Origin: Candidatus Cloacimonadota bacterium
GTDB taxonomy: Bacteria; Cloacimonadota; Cloacimonadia; Cloacimonadales; TCS61
NCBI GenBank assembly: GCA_030668345.1
Contig: DAOUUD010000121.1
Location: 1-5,653, forward strand
Direction of reading: 5' to 3'
DNA length: 5,653 nucleotides
Every line of letters starts with the position of its first letter. Position 1 is the stretch's first letter. The translations under genes were made by a program, and so were the position numbers. The notes below the pieces were generated by a model. It was not told where the DNA came from and made no database searches. It saw nothing but the letters and a program-made list of their open reading frames with translations. Positions 1 through 5,345 of this stretch are shown in pieces.

Positions 1-65
1 TAGTTCCGTCCGAACTGGACCTGTCCGGCTTTTGACGGAAGATTTGGACGGAGGAGAGCAAAAAA
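1..65 (+). other. GC-rich leader or tail of a truncated upstream gene, with inverted repeats
   Basis: This segment is about 55% GC and contrasts with the AT-rich remainder. It carries repeated GTCC/GGAC words. The arm TTCCGTC at 4-10 can pair with GACGGAA at 34-40. The overlapping arm TCCGTCC at 5-11 can instead pair with GGACGGA at 46-52. A small hairpin can form at 15-28 (CTGGA/TCCGG). The Shine-Dalgarno sequence GGAGGAGAG at 50-58 belongs to the gene starting at 66. An upstream gene may also end here: the three forward frames stop at 33-35, 70-72 and 74-76, and none gives a recognisable protein tail. I cannot tell a coding tail from an untranslated leader. Confidence 0.4.
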
Positions 66-830
66 ATGTTAGCTGAATTTGATTTTAAATACGATTCTCC
101 CATAGTTTGTACTGCCATTCATAACGGACATGAGCTGTCTGAAGCTGTAAAAAAGAACCTGGCTATTTCTGAGCAGACCCAATTTTATGAAGAAGATCCT
201 TTTACTGAGAAATTCACAGCTATCTGTAATAATCGAATTATTGTAAATACCAGCAGGTTTGAAGTTGATCTGAATAGGTCCCGGGAAAAAAGTGTTTACC
301 TGAAACCGAAAGATGCCTGGGGATTAAGTGTGTGGAAAAACCAATCATCGAAAGAAGTTCTAAAGGAATCTTACAGGAAATATGAAGGATTCTATAGAAT
401 TGTAAAACATCACTTTCTGAAAATGGAGAAAAGATTCGGGAAGTTTTTCATTTATGATATCCATTCTTACAATCATCGAAGAAACGGCATTAAAGCACCT
501 GCAGATAATCCATCAAAAAACCCGGAGATAATTTTGGGAACAAATAATATGCCCGAAAAATGGTTGCCGCTGGTTTATGAAATTCAACATAAACTCCAAA
601 AATACGATTTCTTTAACAGGAACCTGGATGTGCGGATAAACGTTAAATTTGCAGGCGGACATTTTTCCCGCTGGATACACAGAAATTTCCCTGATTCTGC
701 CTGCTGCCTTGCTATTGAATTCAAGAAAATATTCATGGATGAATGGACAGGAGAATTGGATAAAGAAAAGTTTGACCTATTAAAAGAAGCATTGGCTTCT
801 ACTTTACCGGAAATTGTGAAAAATTTATAA
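66..830 (+). CDS. N-formylglutamate amidohydrolase family protein
   Basis: This 254-aa protein belongs to the N-formylglutamate amidohydrolase (FGase) family, zinc-dependent hydrolases related to carboxypeptidase-type amidases. The classical enzyme releases formate and glutamate from N-formylglutamate in histidine degradation. Family signatures appear in order: AIHNGHEL (17-24, first metal-ligand block, normally a P-H-x-G type motif), RFEVDLNRSR (64-73, substrate-binding Arg/Asp/Asn block), DIHSYNH (131-137, metal-binding His), GGHFSRW (197-203) and AIEFKK (216-221, Glu of the active site). The predicted protein has no signal peptide and is probably cytosolic. The length is normal for the family. 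The ATG at 66 follows GGAGGAGAG by 7 nt. No hut genes lie alongside, so the substrate is open; family members outside hut operons often sit with ATP-grasp ligases and probably cleave other N-acyl amino acids or peptides. Family assignment is firm, exact substrate is not. Confidence 0.85.
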   Translation: MLAEFDFKYDSPIVCTAIHNGHELSEAVKKNLAISEQTQFYEEDPFTEKFTAICNNRIIVNTSRFEVDLNRSREKSVYLKPKDAWGLSVWKNQSSKEVLKESYRKYEGFYRIVKHHFLKMEKRFGKFFIYDIHSYNHRRNGIKAPADNPSKNPEIILGTNNMPEKWLPLVYEIQHKLQKYDFFNRNLDVRINVKFAGGHFSRWIHRNFPDSACCLAIEFKKIFMDEWTGELDKEKFDLLKEALASTLPEIVKNL

Positions 831-831
831 A
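803..831 (+). promoter_or_regulatory. possible promoter of tRNA-Gly
   Basis: TTTACC at 803-808 (4 of 6 matches to TTGACA) and TATAAA at 826-831 are separated by 17 nt. Initiation would fall near 838, about 5 nt before the mature tRNA. The element overlaps the last codons of the amidohydrolase gene, which is common for densely packed tRNA genes. In AT-rich DNA such matches arise by chance, so the call is tentative. Confidence 0.3.
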
Positions 832-842
832 CAATATGATCA

Positions 843-918
<76 letters not shown>

Positions 919-957
919 TAAAATATTGGTATTAAAATTTATTTAAGGAGAGTTTGA

Positions 958-1458
958 ATGTTATCTCCCAAGTTTTTCAAGAAAATAGAAAGCACCGTTG
1001 GTAAATTAATACTTCTGGCATCAGAGGATAAATTGATTGAAATTAAATTTGACCGATTAATAACAAATGACGAGTTCTATGAAAATATTGAAGAAAATAG
1101 TGAGCTTCCAATATTTCTTGATACTGAAGTACAATTAGATGAATATTTCAGGGGAAAAAGAAAATCGTTTTCTATTCCCATTATCTTGAATGGAACAGAA
1201 TTTCAGCAAAAAGTATGGAAACAATTACAATCGATACCATATGGAGAGACTATCTCTTACCAGGAATTAGCTGAGAAAATTGGAGATAAGAAAAAAGCTC
1301 GTGCTGTTGGTGCCGCTAACGGAAAGAATCCCATCCCCATTATCGTTCCCTGCCACAGAGTAATCTCTAAAGATGGCAGTTTAGGTGGTTTTGGAGGAGG
1401 AGTACCCGTAAAAAGGTATCTCCTGGAAATGGAAAGAAGAGTTTCCGTGAAAAAATAA
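958..1458 (+). CDS. ogt: methylated-DNA--[protein]-cysteine S-methyltransferase
   Basis: This 166-aa protein is an O6-alkylguanine-DNA alkyltransferase. It repairs O6-methylguanine and O4-methylthymine by moving the alkyl group irreversibly onto its own cysteine. The active site is PCHRV at 131-135 with Cys132, followed by the glycine-rich GGFGGG (143-148). The helix-turn-helix DNA-binding region spans about 82-125: FQQKVW, then YGETISYQELAEKIG, then ARAVGAANGKNP, whose Arg115 matches the arginine that fills the helix when guanine flips out. The N-terminal ~75 residues form the variable ribonuclease-H-like domain. The length is typical of the stand-alone Ogt/MGMT type, with no Ada N-terminal domain. 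AAGGAGAG at 945-952 precedes the ATG by 5 nt. It lies downstream of tRNA-Gly and converges with the lipoprotein gene, leaving a 4-nt gap. Confidence 0.96.
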   Translation: MLSPKFFKKIESTVGKLILLASEDKLIEIKFDRLITNDEFYENIEENSELPIFLDTEVQLDEYFRGKRKSFSIPIILNGTEFQQKVWKQLQSIPYGETISYQELAEKIGDKKKARAVGAANGKNPIPIIVPCHRVISKDGSLGGFGGGVPVKRYLLEMERRVSVKK

Positions 1459-1462
1459 TTTT

Positions 1463-1861
1463 TTATTTTACTTTTTCGATCCAGTAATCTGCTATGAGAT
1501 GAAGTCTATTTTTTATCCTGATCCCCAGATCATAAGCCTCTGAATACGTAAGAAATGCGGTGATTCTGAGCCGATGAAACAACTCCCCGTCTTTGTTTCT
1601 TTTTGTCATGCTGGTTTTATAGCCATGTCTCGATAAAACTTTCTGTGTATCTTCCACAATGTATATATCTTTGCTGGCAACAAGTTGAAGTTGATAATCT
1701 TTTTCTTCGATTACAACCGGTTCTTCTTTTATAGGTTCTATAACCTGTTCTTCAACAGGTTCTGGAGTAACAGTTTCTGCAGGTTTTTCTACTTCCTTCT
1801 TTCCACAGCTTCCCAGAATGATAAATAGACAAAGAAGAATGATATACATTACTTTTTTCAT
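1463..1861 (-). CDS. SPOR-domain lipoprotein
   Basis: A 132-aa secreted lipoprotein is predicted. Residues 1-18 form a signal peptide (MKKVMYIILLCLFIILGS) ending in the lipobox L-G-S-C, with Cys19 as the lipidation site. Residues 20-55 are a Pro/Glu/Val-rich linker, such as would cross the periplasm. Residues 56-132 resemble a SPOR domain: the opening strand YQLQLVAS, a helix ending in a Gly-Tyr turn (HGY, 79-81), the strand pair around LFHRLRITAF, a second helix rich in alanine and tyrosine, and a terminal strand DYWIEKV. SPOR domains bind peptidoglycan stripped of stem peptides, often at the division site. The start at 1861 is preferred to an ATG at 1906 because GAGGGAG lies 6 nt upstream of it and the signal peptide begins there; the extra 15 residues would overlap the promoter. 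Lipoprotein status is strong, the SPOR assignment good. Confidence 0.82.
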   Translation of the reverse strand: MKKVMYIILLCLFIILGSCGKKEVEKPAETVTPEPVEEQVIEPIKEEPVVIEEKDYQLQLVASKDIYIVEDTQKVLSRHGYKTSMTKRNKDGELFHRLRITAFLTYSEAYDLGIRIKNRLHLIADYWIEKVK

Positions 1862-1890
1862 GATCACTCCCTCAAGCTTTAATATACTCG

Positions 1891-1917
1891 ATTCTATTTG
1901 ATTCAAAAAAAAGTCAA
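1891..1917 (-). promoter_or_regulatory. possible promoter of the SPOR lipoprotein gene
   Basis: On the minus strand TTGACT (1917-1912) is followed after 15 nt, including a run of seven T, by TAGAAT (1896-1891). Both hexamers differ from the sigma70 consensus by one base, but the spacer is two bases shorter than ideal. The position, about 30 nt upstream of the preferred start at 1861, supports that start over the one at 1906. Confidence 0.4.
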
Positions 1918-1958
1918 TTTATTATTTTTTAACGTGCTCAAAATTTAAATAATATCTA

Positions 1959-2010
1959 ATTGGTTCAACCGCCTGCCCTATTGAATAATTGGGGTCTTGG
2001 TTGAGCTAAC
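1959..2010. repeat. imperfect inverted repeat in the intergenic gap
   Basis: The gap between the lipoprotein and the 138-aa gene contains an outer stem TCAACC (1965-1970) / GGTTGA (1999-2004). Inside is a second stem CCCTATT/AATTGGG with one mismatch around a GAAT loop. A symmetrical 5-by-5 internal loop separates the two. No T-run follows on either strand, so it is not a standard intrinsic terminator, although it lies where transcription of the htpG unit should end. Nothing else in this gap looks like a gene. Confidence 0.35.
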
Positions 2011-2036
2011 GATGTGAAGATAAAACTTCGTTCTTC

Positions 2037-2453
2037 TTATGTAACATACATTGTATCTGCTTTATTTTTCTTTTGTAAGAAATCAATTTGTTCTTCTAAT
2101 GTTTTAAAATTTGAAAGGTTTATTTCTTCAAATTCTTCCTGTGATGTATTTGTACTGATCATCATATTTTGAATCATTTCATCCATATTATCTTTCGGTA
2201 TTTCAGGAGACTTCATAATCGAGCTTTTTTGTGGAATTCCATCAATAATTTTAAAATTATAACTTACCATCTCCAGCATTCCGTTTGTTTTTTCTTTGGT
2301 CAGGATTCTGTATTCAAAATTATTCTCCCGACCAGCAAAGGGACGAAAGATGTAGATTTTATACATTCGTTCACCTTTGTTAATTCGCATTAGATATGGA
2401 TCATAATCGAGTTTTTGTTCTTCGAATTTACTTTTCTTACTACCCTTTTTCAT
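2037..2453 (-). CDS. hypothetical protein downstream of htpG
   Basis: I do not recognise this 138-aa protein. Residues 1-14 are very lysine-rich (K2, K3, K6, K7, K9, K14). Residues 30-72 look like a small beta-rich unit, with alternating segments such as YKIYIFRPF and MVSYNFKIIDG. Residues 85-131 are acidic and probably helical, with three adjacent methionine-containing turns around 90-98. There is no signal peptide or membrane segment, so it is likely cytosolic. The ATG at 2453 follows GGAAGGGAG, which overlaps the end of htpG; the gap to the htpG stop is 15 nt, so co-transcription is likely. A second possible start is Met30 at 2366, which has its own AGGTGA 4 nt upstream and would remove the lysine-rich tail. 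Its position suggests expression together with the heat-shock chaperone, but no function can be assigned. Confidence 0.75.
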   Translation of the reverse strand: MKKGSKKSKFEEQKLDYDPYLMRINKGERMYKIYIFRPFAGRENNFEYRILTKEKTNGMLEMVSYNFKIIDGIPQKSSIMKSPEIPKDNMDEMIQNMMISTNTSQEEFEEINLSNFKTLEEQIDFLQKKNKADTMYVT

Positions 2454-2468
2454 TTTCTCCCTTCCAAG

Positions 2469-4481
2469 CTATTTTATCATGTTCAGTATTTTATTTGCTT
2501 TTTCGATAAAGGCTGTCAATTCTTTACCGGAGAATCTCTTCTGTTCTAAAAGTGCAAGTTCATGAATGTATTTTATCAGTAGTTCTACTTTATCTTTTTT
2601 CCCTTTTTCTGCAAGTTTAAGGATGCTTTTAATAGTTTCATTTTCAGGATTAACAATGAGGGTATGATTTTTCAGCATATCGAAATCAGTTGATTGCTGC
2701 ATAAAATTCATTTCCTGGAAACGGCGGGTAAACTCATTAAAGACTATCATAGCCGGAATGTTTTTCGATTTGAGATGTTTGGTTTCCGCTTTTATTTCAA
2801 AGTAAGTATTTTTTAGAATTTCAGCATAAGCTTCTTCACCCAGTTTTTCTCGGGCAGACGGTGTTATTTCGTATGATTTGATGTAAGTAAAATCATCTTG
2901 CGTTCTGATGAAAGGAGCCAGAATTAAAACTGATTCCGGATATTTTTTTATGAATTCACCATAACTGTCTTTACTGAAACTGGCTTCAATTTTTTCGTTT
3001 AAAGTACTATTGAATATTTCCTGTATTTTATCGGAAATTGTTTTGTTAGCAGCATCCACAACTTCCTTTTTATCTTTATCTATCAGGTTCTCGTTGATCT
3101 CGGAATCGATGCGGATAAAAGTAACATCCTTGTTTTTCATTTCCATATCCTGGAATAAATGATTATCTAAGATAGAAGAAGAGAAGATCACTTCAATGCC
3201 TTGTTCTTTCATCAATTTCAAATAGGAAACCTGGGTGTCTTCACTCTGAGCGTAATAGATCTTCTGCGGTTTGTCTTTGGATTTATTTCTCTCCTGGTAT
3301 TCATTCACGGTTACAAAATCTTCCTGTGAAGATTTGAAGATAACAAGCTCTCTCATTGATTCATTGAATTTTTCATTTGTAAGAATACCATATTTGATGA
3401 AGTGGTTAATATCTTCCCAGAATCCTTCATACTTTTTACGGTCAGATTGGAAAATTTCATTCAAGCTGTCTGCCACTTTCTTGATGATAAAATGGGATAT
3501 TTTAGCAACCTGCTGGTCTTGTTGCAGAAAGCTGCGGGAAACGTTCAAAGGGATGTCGGGAATATCGATACCACCACGCAGAAGAAGCAGGAATTCGGGA
3601 ATGATACCTTTCAGGTCGTCTGCCACAAATATATTATTACAGAATAATTTAACTTTACCGCTGTTGATATCTATCTGGTTTTTAATCTTGGGAAAGTAAA
3701 GGATACCTTTCAGGTTGAAGGGAAAATCTACGTTGAGATGTATCCAAAAGAGCGGATCATTGTAGTCATGGAATAATTTCTTATAAAATTCTTTGTATTC
3801 TTCTTCGGTTACATCTTTCGGTTTACGCAGCCACAAAGCTTCTTTTTGATTTACAATCTCTTTATTAAATTCGATCGGGAAAGGTGTGAAGTTGCTGTAT
3901 GTTTCTATCAATTCCTTGATCTTGAGGTCTTCCATATATTCGTGATTATCTTTGTTCAGATAAACCGTAACAGTTGTTCCCACTTCGCTCCGTTTGCCTT
4001 CTTTCAGCGAAAATTCTATGTCACCTTCACATTCCCAGTAGGCAGGTTTGGAGTTCTTTTTGTAGGAAAGAGAATCTATTGTAACTTTCTTTGCTACCAT
4101 GAATGTGGAATAAAATCCCAACCCGAAATGCCCGATGATGTTAGCTTGCTTATCTTTGAATTTTTCTACAAAATCTTCCGCCCCCGAAAAAGCGATCTGA
4201 TTGATATATTTCTTCACTTCCGCAGTGGTCATACCAATTCCGTGATCTATAACCTCAATTGTATTCTTCTTCTTATTGACCTTGATCTCGATCTTCAGGT
4301 CTTTTTCATCAAGATCGGGTTCTATGGCTTTTCTTTTACTGATTGCGTCTACAGCATTGGAAATCAGTTCTCTTAGAAAAATATCATGTTCCGAATAAAG
4401 CCATTTCTTTATAATTGGAAAAATATTCTCTGTATGAATGGAAAGCTTTCCTGTTCTATTAGTTTGTTTCGATTCATTCAT
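2469..4481 (-). CDS. htpG: molecular chaperone HtpG (Hsp90 family)
   Basis: This 670-aa protein is a bacterial Hsp90, a cytosolic dimeric ATPase that remodels client proteins together with DnaK. The N-terminal GHKL ATP site is complete: LRELISNAVDAI (36-47) with catalytic Glu38 and Mg-binding Asn42, DHGIGM (79-84) with adenine-contacting Asp79, the lid segment IAFSGA (96-101), GHFGLGFYS (117-125) and GTTVTVYL (168-175). The middle domain includes FWIHLNVDFPFNLKGILYFP and NVSRSFLQQ (313-321), whose Arg316 matches the ATP-contacting catalytic-loop arginine. The remaining ~240 residues form the end of the middle domain and the C-terminal dimerisation domain; there is no eukaryotic MEEVD tail. 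It is somewhat longer than the ~625-aa E. coli protein and matches the FCB-type form, including the start ENIFPIIKKWLYSEHDIFLREL. AGGAG lies 6 nt before the ATG. A CIRCE element stands upstream. Confidence 0.98.
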   Translation of the reverse strand: MNESKQTNRTGKLSIHTENIFPIIKKWLYSEHDIFLRELISNAVDAISKRKAIEPDLDEKDLKIEIKVNKKKNTIEVIDHGIGMTTAEVKKYINQIAFSGAEDFVEKFKDKQANIIGHFGLGFYSTFMVAKKVTIDSLSYKKNSKPAYWECEGDIEFSLKEGKRSEVGTTVTVYLNKDNHEYMEDLKIKELIETYSNFTPFPIEFNKEIVNQKEALWLRKPKDVTEEEYKEFYKKLFHDYNDPLFWIHLNVDFPFNLKGILYFPKIKNQIDINSGKVKLFCNNIFVADDLKGIIPEFLLLLRGGIDIPDIPLNVSRSFLQQDQQVAKISHFIIKKVADSLNEIFQSDRKKYEGFWEDINHFIKYGILTNEKFNESMRELVIFKSSQEDFVTVNEYQERNKSKDKPQKIYYAQSEDTQVSYLKLMKEQGIEVIFSSSILDNHLFQDMEMKNKDVTFIRIDSEINENLIDKDKKEVVDAANKTISDKIQEIFNSTLNEKIEASFSKDSYGEFIKKYPESVLILAPFIRTQDDFTYIKSYEITPSAREKLGEEAYAEILKNTYFEIKAETKHLKSKNIPAMIVFNEFTRRFQEMNFMQQSTDFDMLKNHTLIVNPENETIKSILKLAEKGKKDKVELLIKYIHELALLEQKRFSGKELTAFIEKANKILNMIK

Positions 4482-4518
4482 TTTTGACTCCTAAAATTCT
4501 ATTTTATATTTGTGGGAT

Positions 4519-4546
4519 AAAATAATCAGAAGCAATTACATGTCAA
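4519..4546 (-). promoter_or_regulatory. probable htpG promoter
   Basis: On the minus strand a perfect TTGACA (4546-4541) is followed after 16 nt by TATTTT (4524-4519). The -35 word is exact and the -10 word is weak. Initiation would fall near 4512, giving a leader of about 30 nt that contains AGGAG. The -35 word begins 9 nt downstream of the CIRCE element, close enough for a bound repressor to hinder RNA polymerase. Confidence 0.5.
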
Positions 4547-4555
4547 AATAAAATA

Positions 4556-4582
4556 TTAGCACTCCCATAAAAGGAGTGCTGA
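4556..4582. promoter_or_regulatory. CIRCE element (HrcA operator) upstream of htpG
   Basis: The arms TTAGCACTC (4556-4564) and GAGTGCTGA (4574-4582) are separated by exactly 9 nt. This is the CIRCE layout TTAGCACTC-N9-GAGTGCTAA with a single changed base (G instead of A at 4581). CIRCE is bound by the heat-inducible repressor HrcA, usually in front of groESL or the dnaK operon. Here the only downstream reading on the minus strand is htpG and the 138-aa gene. The same sequence forms an 8-bp RNA hairpin followed on the minus strand by a T-rich stretch, so it could also end transcription coming from pyrR. hrcA itself is not in the window. Confidence 0.92.
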
Positions 4583-4605
4583 ATAAGGTCATAATATAAT
4601 ATATT

Positions 4606-5145
4606 TTATTCGTTTAGCATCACTCGCACTTTTTCATCTTCATCGGTATCATTGAAAGAAACTTTAATGATCTCTTCACTGGAAGTAGGCACGAACCTAC
4701 CAACGTAATCTGCTTTTACGGGCATTTCATGATGCCCTCTGTCAATCAGAACTGCCAGCTGGATCTGCTGGGGACGTCCAAAATCCAGAACACCGTCGAT
4801 AGCAGCACGAACCGTTCTGCCTGTATAAAGTACATCATCAACTAAAATTACTCTTTTGTCTTTAACATCAAAATTTATTTCTGAGCCTTTCATAACAGGT
4901 TGCTCAGCAATAAGCGAAAGATCATCGCGGTATAATGAAATATCCAGTATACCAATCTGCACATCTACGCCTTCAATTTCCTTGAGGTAGGCAGCTAATC
5001 TTGTAGCCATGGGAACTCCCCGGCTTCGTATTCCAATTAGTAGAACATTTCCCAGCCCTTTATTGAATTCGATAATTTCATAAGCCATCCGTTTCAAAGT
5101 CCTTTCAATTGCTATCTCATCCATAATCAGACTTTTGACTTTCAT
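4606..5145 (-). CDS. pyrR: bifunctional pyr operon regulator / uracil phosphoribosyltransferase PyrR
   Basis: This 179-aa protein belongs to the PyrR family, type I phosphoribosyltransferases that make UMP from uracil and PRPP and, in Firmicutes, bind pyr mRNA to cause attenuation. The PRPP-binding signature VILVDDVLYTGRT occupies 99-111. Other family blocks are MDEIAIERTLKRMAYEI (8-24), GIRSRG (38-43), DISLYRDDLS (68-77) and DRGHHEMPVKADYVGRFVPTS (135-155). Length and start agree with the family. AAGGAGAG lies 3 nt before the ATG. That ATG overlaps the stop of the upstream kinase remnant as ATGA, a layout that usually means translational coupling. Several residues that in B. subtilis PyrR are tied to RNA binding differ here (see findings), and no pyr genes or attenuator are visible, so the salvage enzyme role is better supported than the regulatory role. 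Confidence 0.94.
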   Translation of the reverse strand: MKVKSLIMDEIAIERTLKRMAYEIIEFNKGLGNVLLIGIRSRGVPMATRLAAYLKEIEGVDVQIGILDISLYRDDLSLIAEQPVMKGSEINFDVKDKRVILVDDVLYTGRTVRAAIDGVLDFGRPQQIQLAVLIDRGHHEMPVKADYVGRFVPTSSEEIIKVSFNDTDEDEKVRVMLNE

Positions 5146-5345
5146 TTACTCTCCTTTTTATTTGATTCTTTAAATTCAAACTTGATATGAGCTCCATTGG
5201 ATCTGTTAAATTCCATTTTCCCGTGCAATTGATCTGTGAGAATTCTAATCATCTCCAACCCAAATGTTCCGGATTTTTTAATATCTATATCATGCGGAAA
5301 TGGCACTCCATTATTACCTGCCTGCAAAATGAATTTTTCGCTTTT
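5142..5345 (-). pseudogene. C-terminal fragment of a sensor histidine kinase ATPase domain
   Basis: In this frame the DNA encodes about 67 residues matching the end of a HATPase_c domain: KFILQAGNNGVPFPHDIDI (the G1 box, normally D-N-G-x-G/P-F-P), then SGTFGLEMIRILTDQLHGKMEF (G2 region), then NGAHIKFEF, the last strand. The frame is closed upstream by TAA at 5346-5348, and the only start-like codon inside is TTG at 5327, which has no Shine-Dalgarno sequence and would cut the domain. The phosphorylatable His, N-box and all sensory parts are absent. The expected Asp of the G1 box is Asn. It is out of frame by one base with the N-terminal fragment that overlaps it at 5314-5345. Its TGA stop overlaps the pyrR start. 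It is best read as the tail of a collapsed kinase gene. Confidence 0.7.

Noticed and set aside
1450..1464. AAAAAA-TAA-TTTTTT as a bidirectional terminator between ogt and the lipoprotein gene
   Set aside because: The stem would be pure A-T without a stable GC part and overlaps the ogt stop codon. It is more likely chance in AT-rich DNA.
1862..1906. Upstream ATG of the lipoprotein gene at 1906
   Set aside because: It would add 15 residues before the signal peptide, lacks a good ribosome site and overlaps the likely promoter; the ATG at 1861 has GAGGGAG in place.
2016..2030. GAAG-N6-CTTC hairpin just beyond the 138-aa gene as an intrinsic terminator
   Set aside because: The stem is only 4 bp and is not followed by a T-run on the minus strand.
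2169..2393. A 74-codon plus-strand open frame
   Set aside because: It is antisense to the 138-aa gene, which has the better ribosome site and operon context.
3271..3699. Two overlapping plus-strand open frames (142 and 81 codons)
   Set aside because: Both are antisense to the htpG middle domain, and their translations show no family features.
3846..4376. A 176-codon open frame on the plus strand
   Set aside because: It lies entirely antisense to the conserved N-terminal domain of htpG, has no suitable ribosome site and gives a Phe/Ile/Cys-rich translation typical of a shadow frame.
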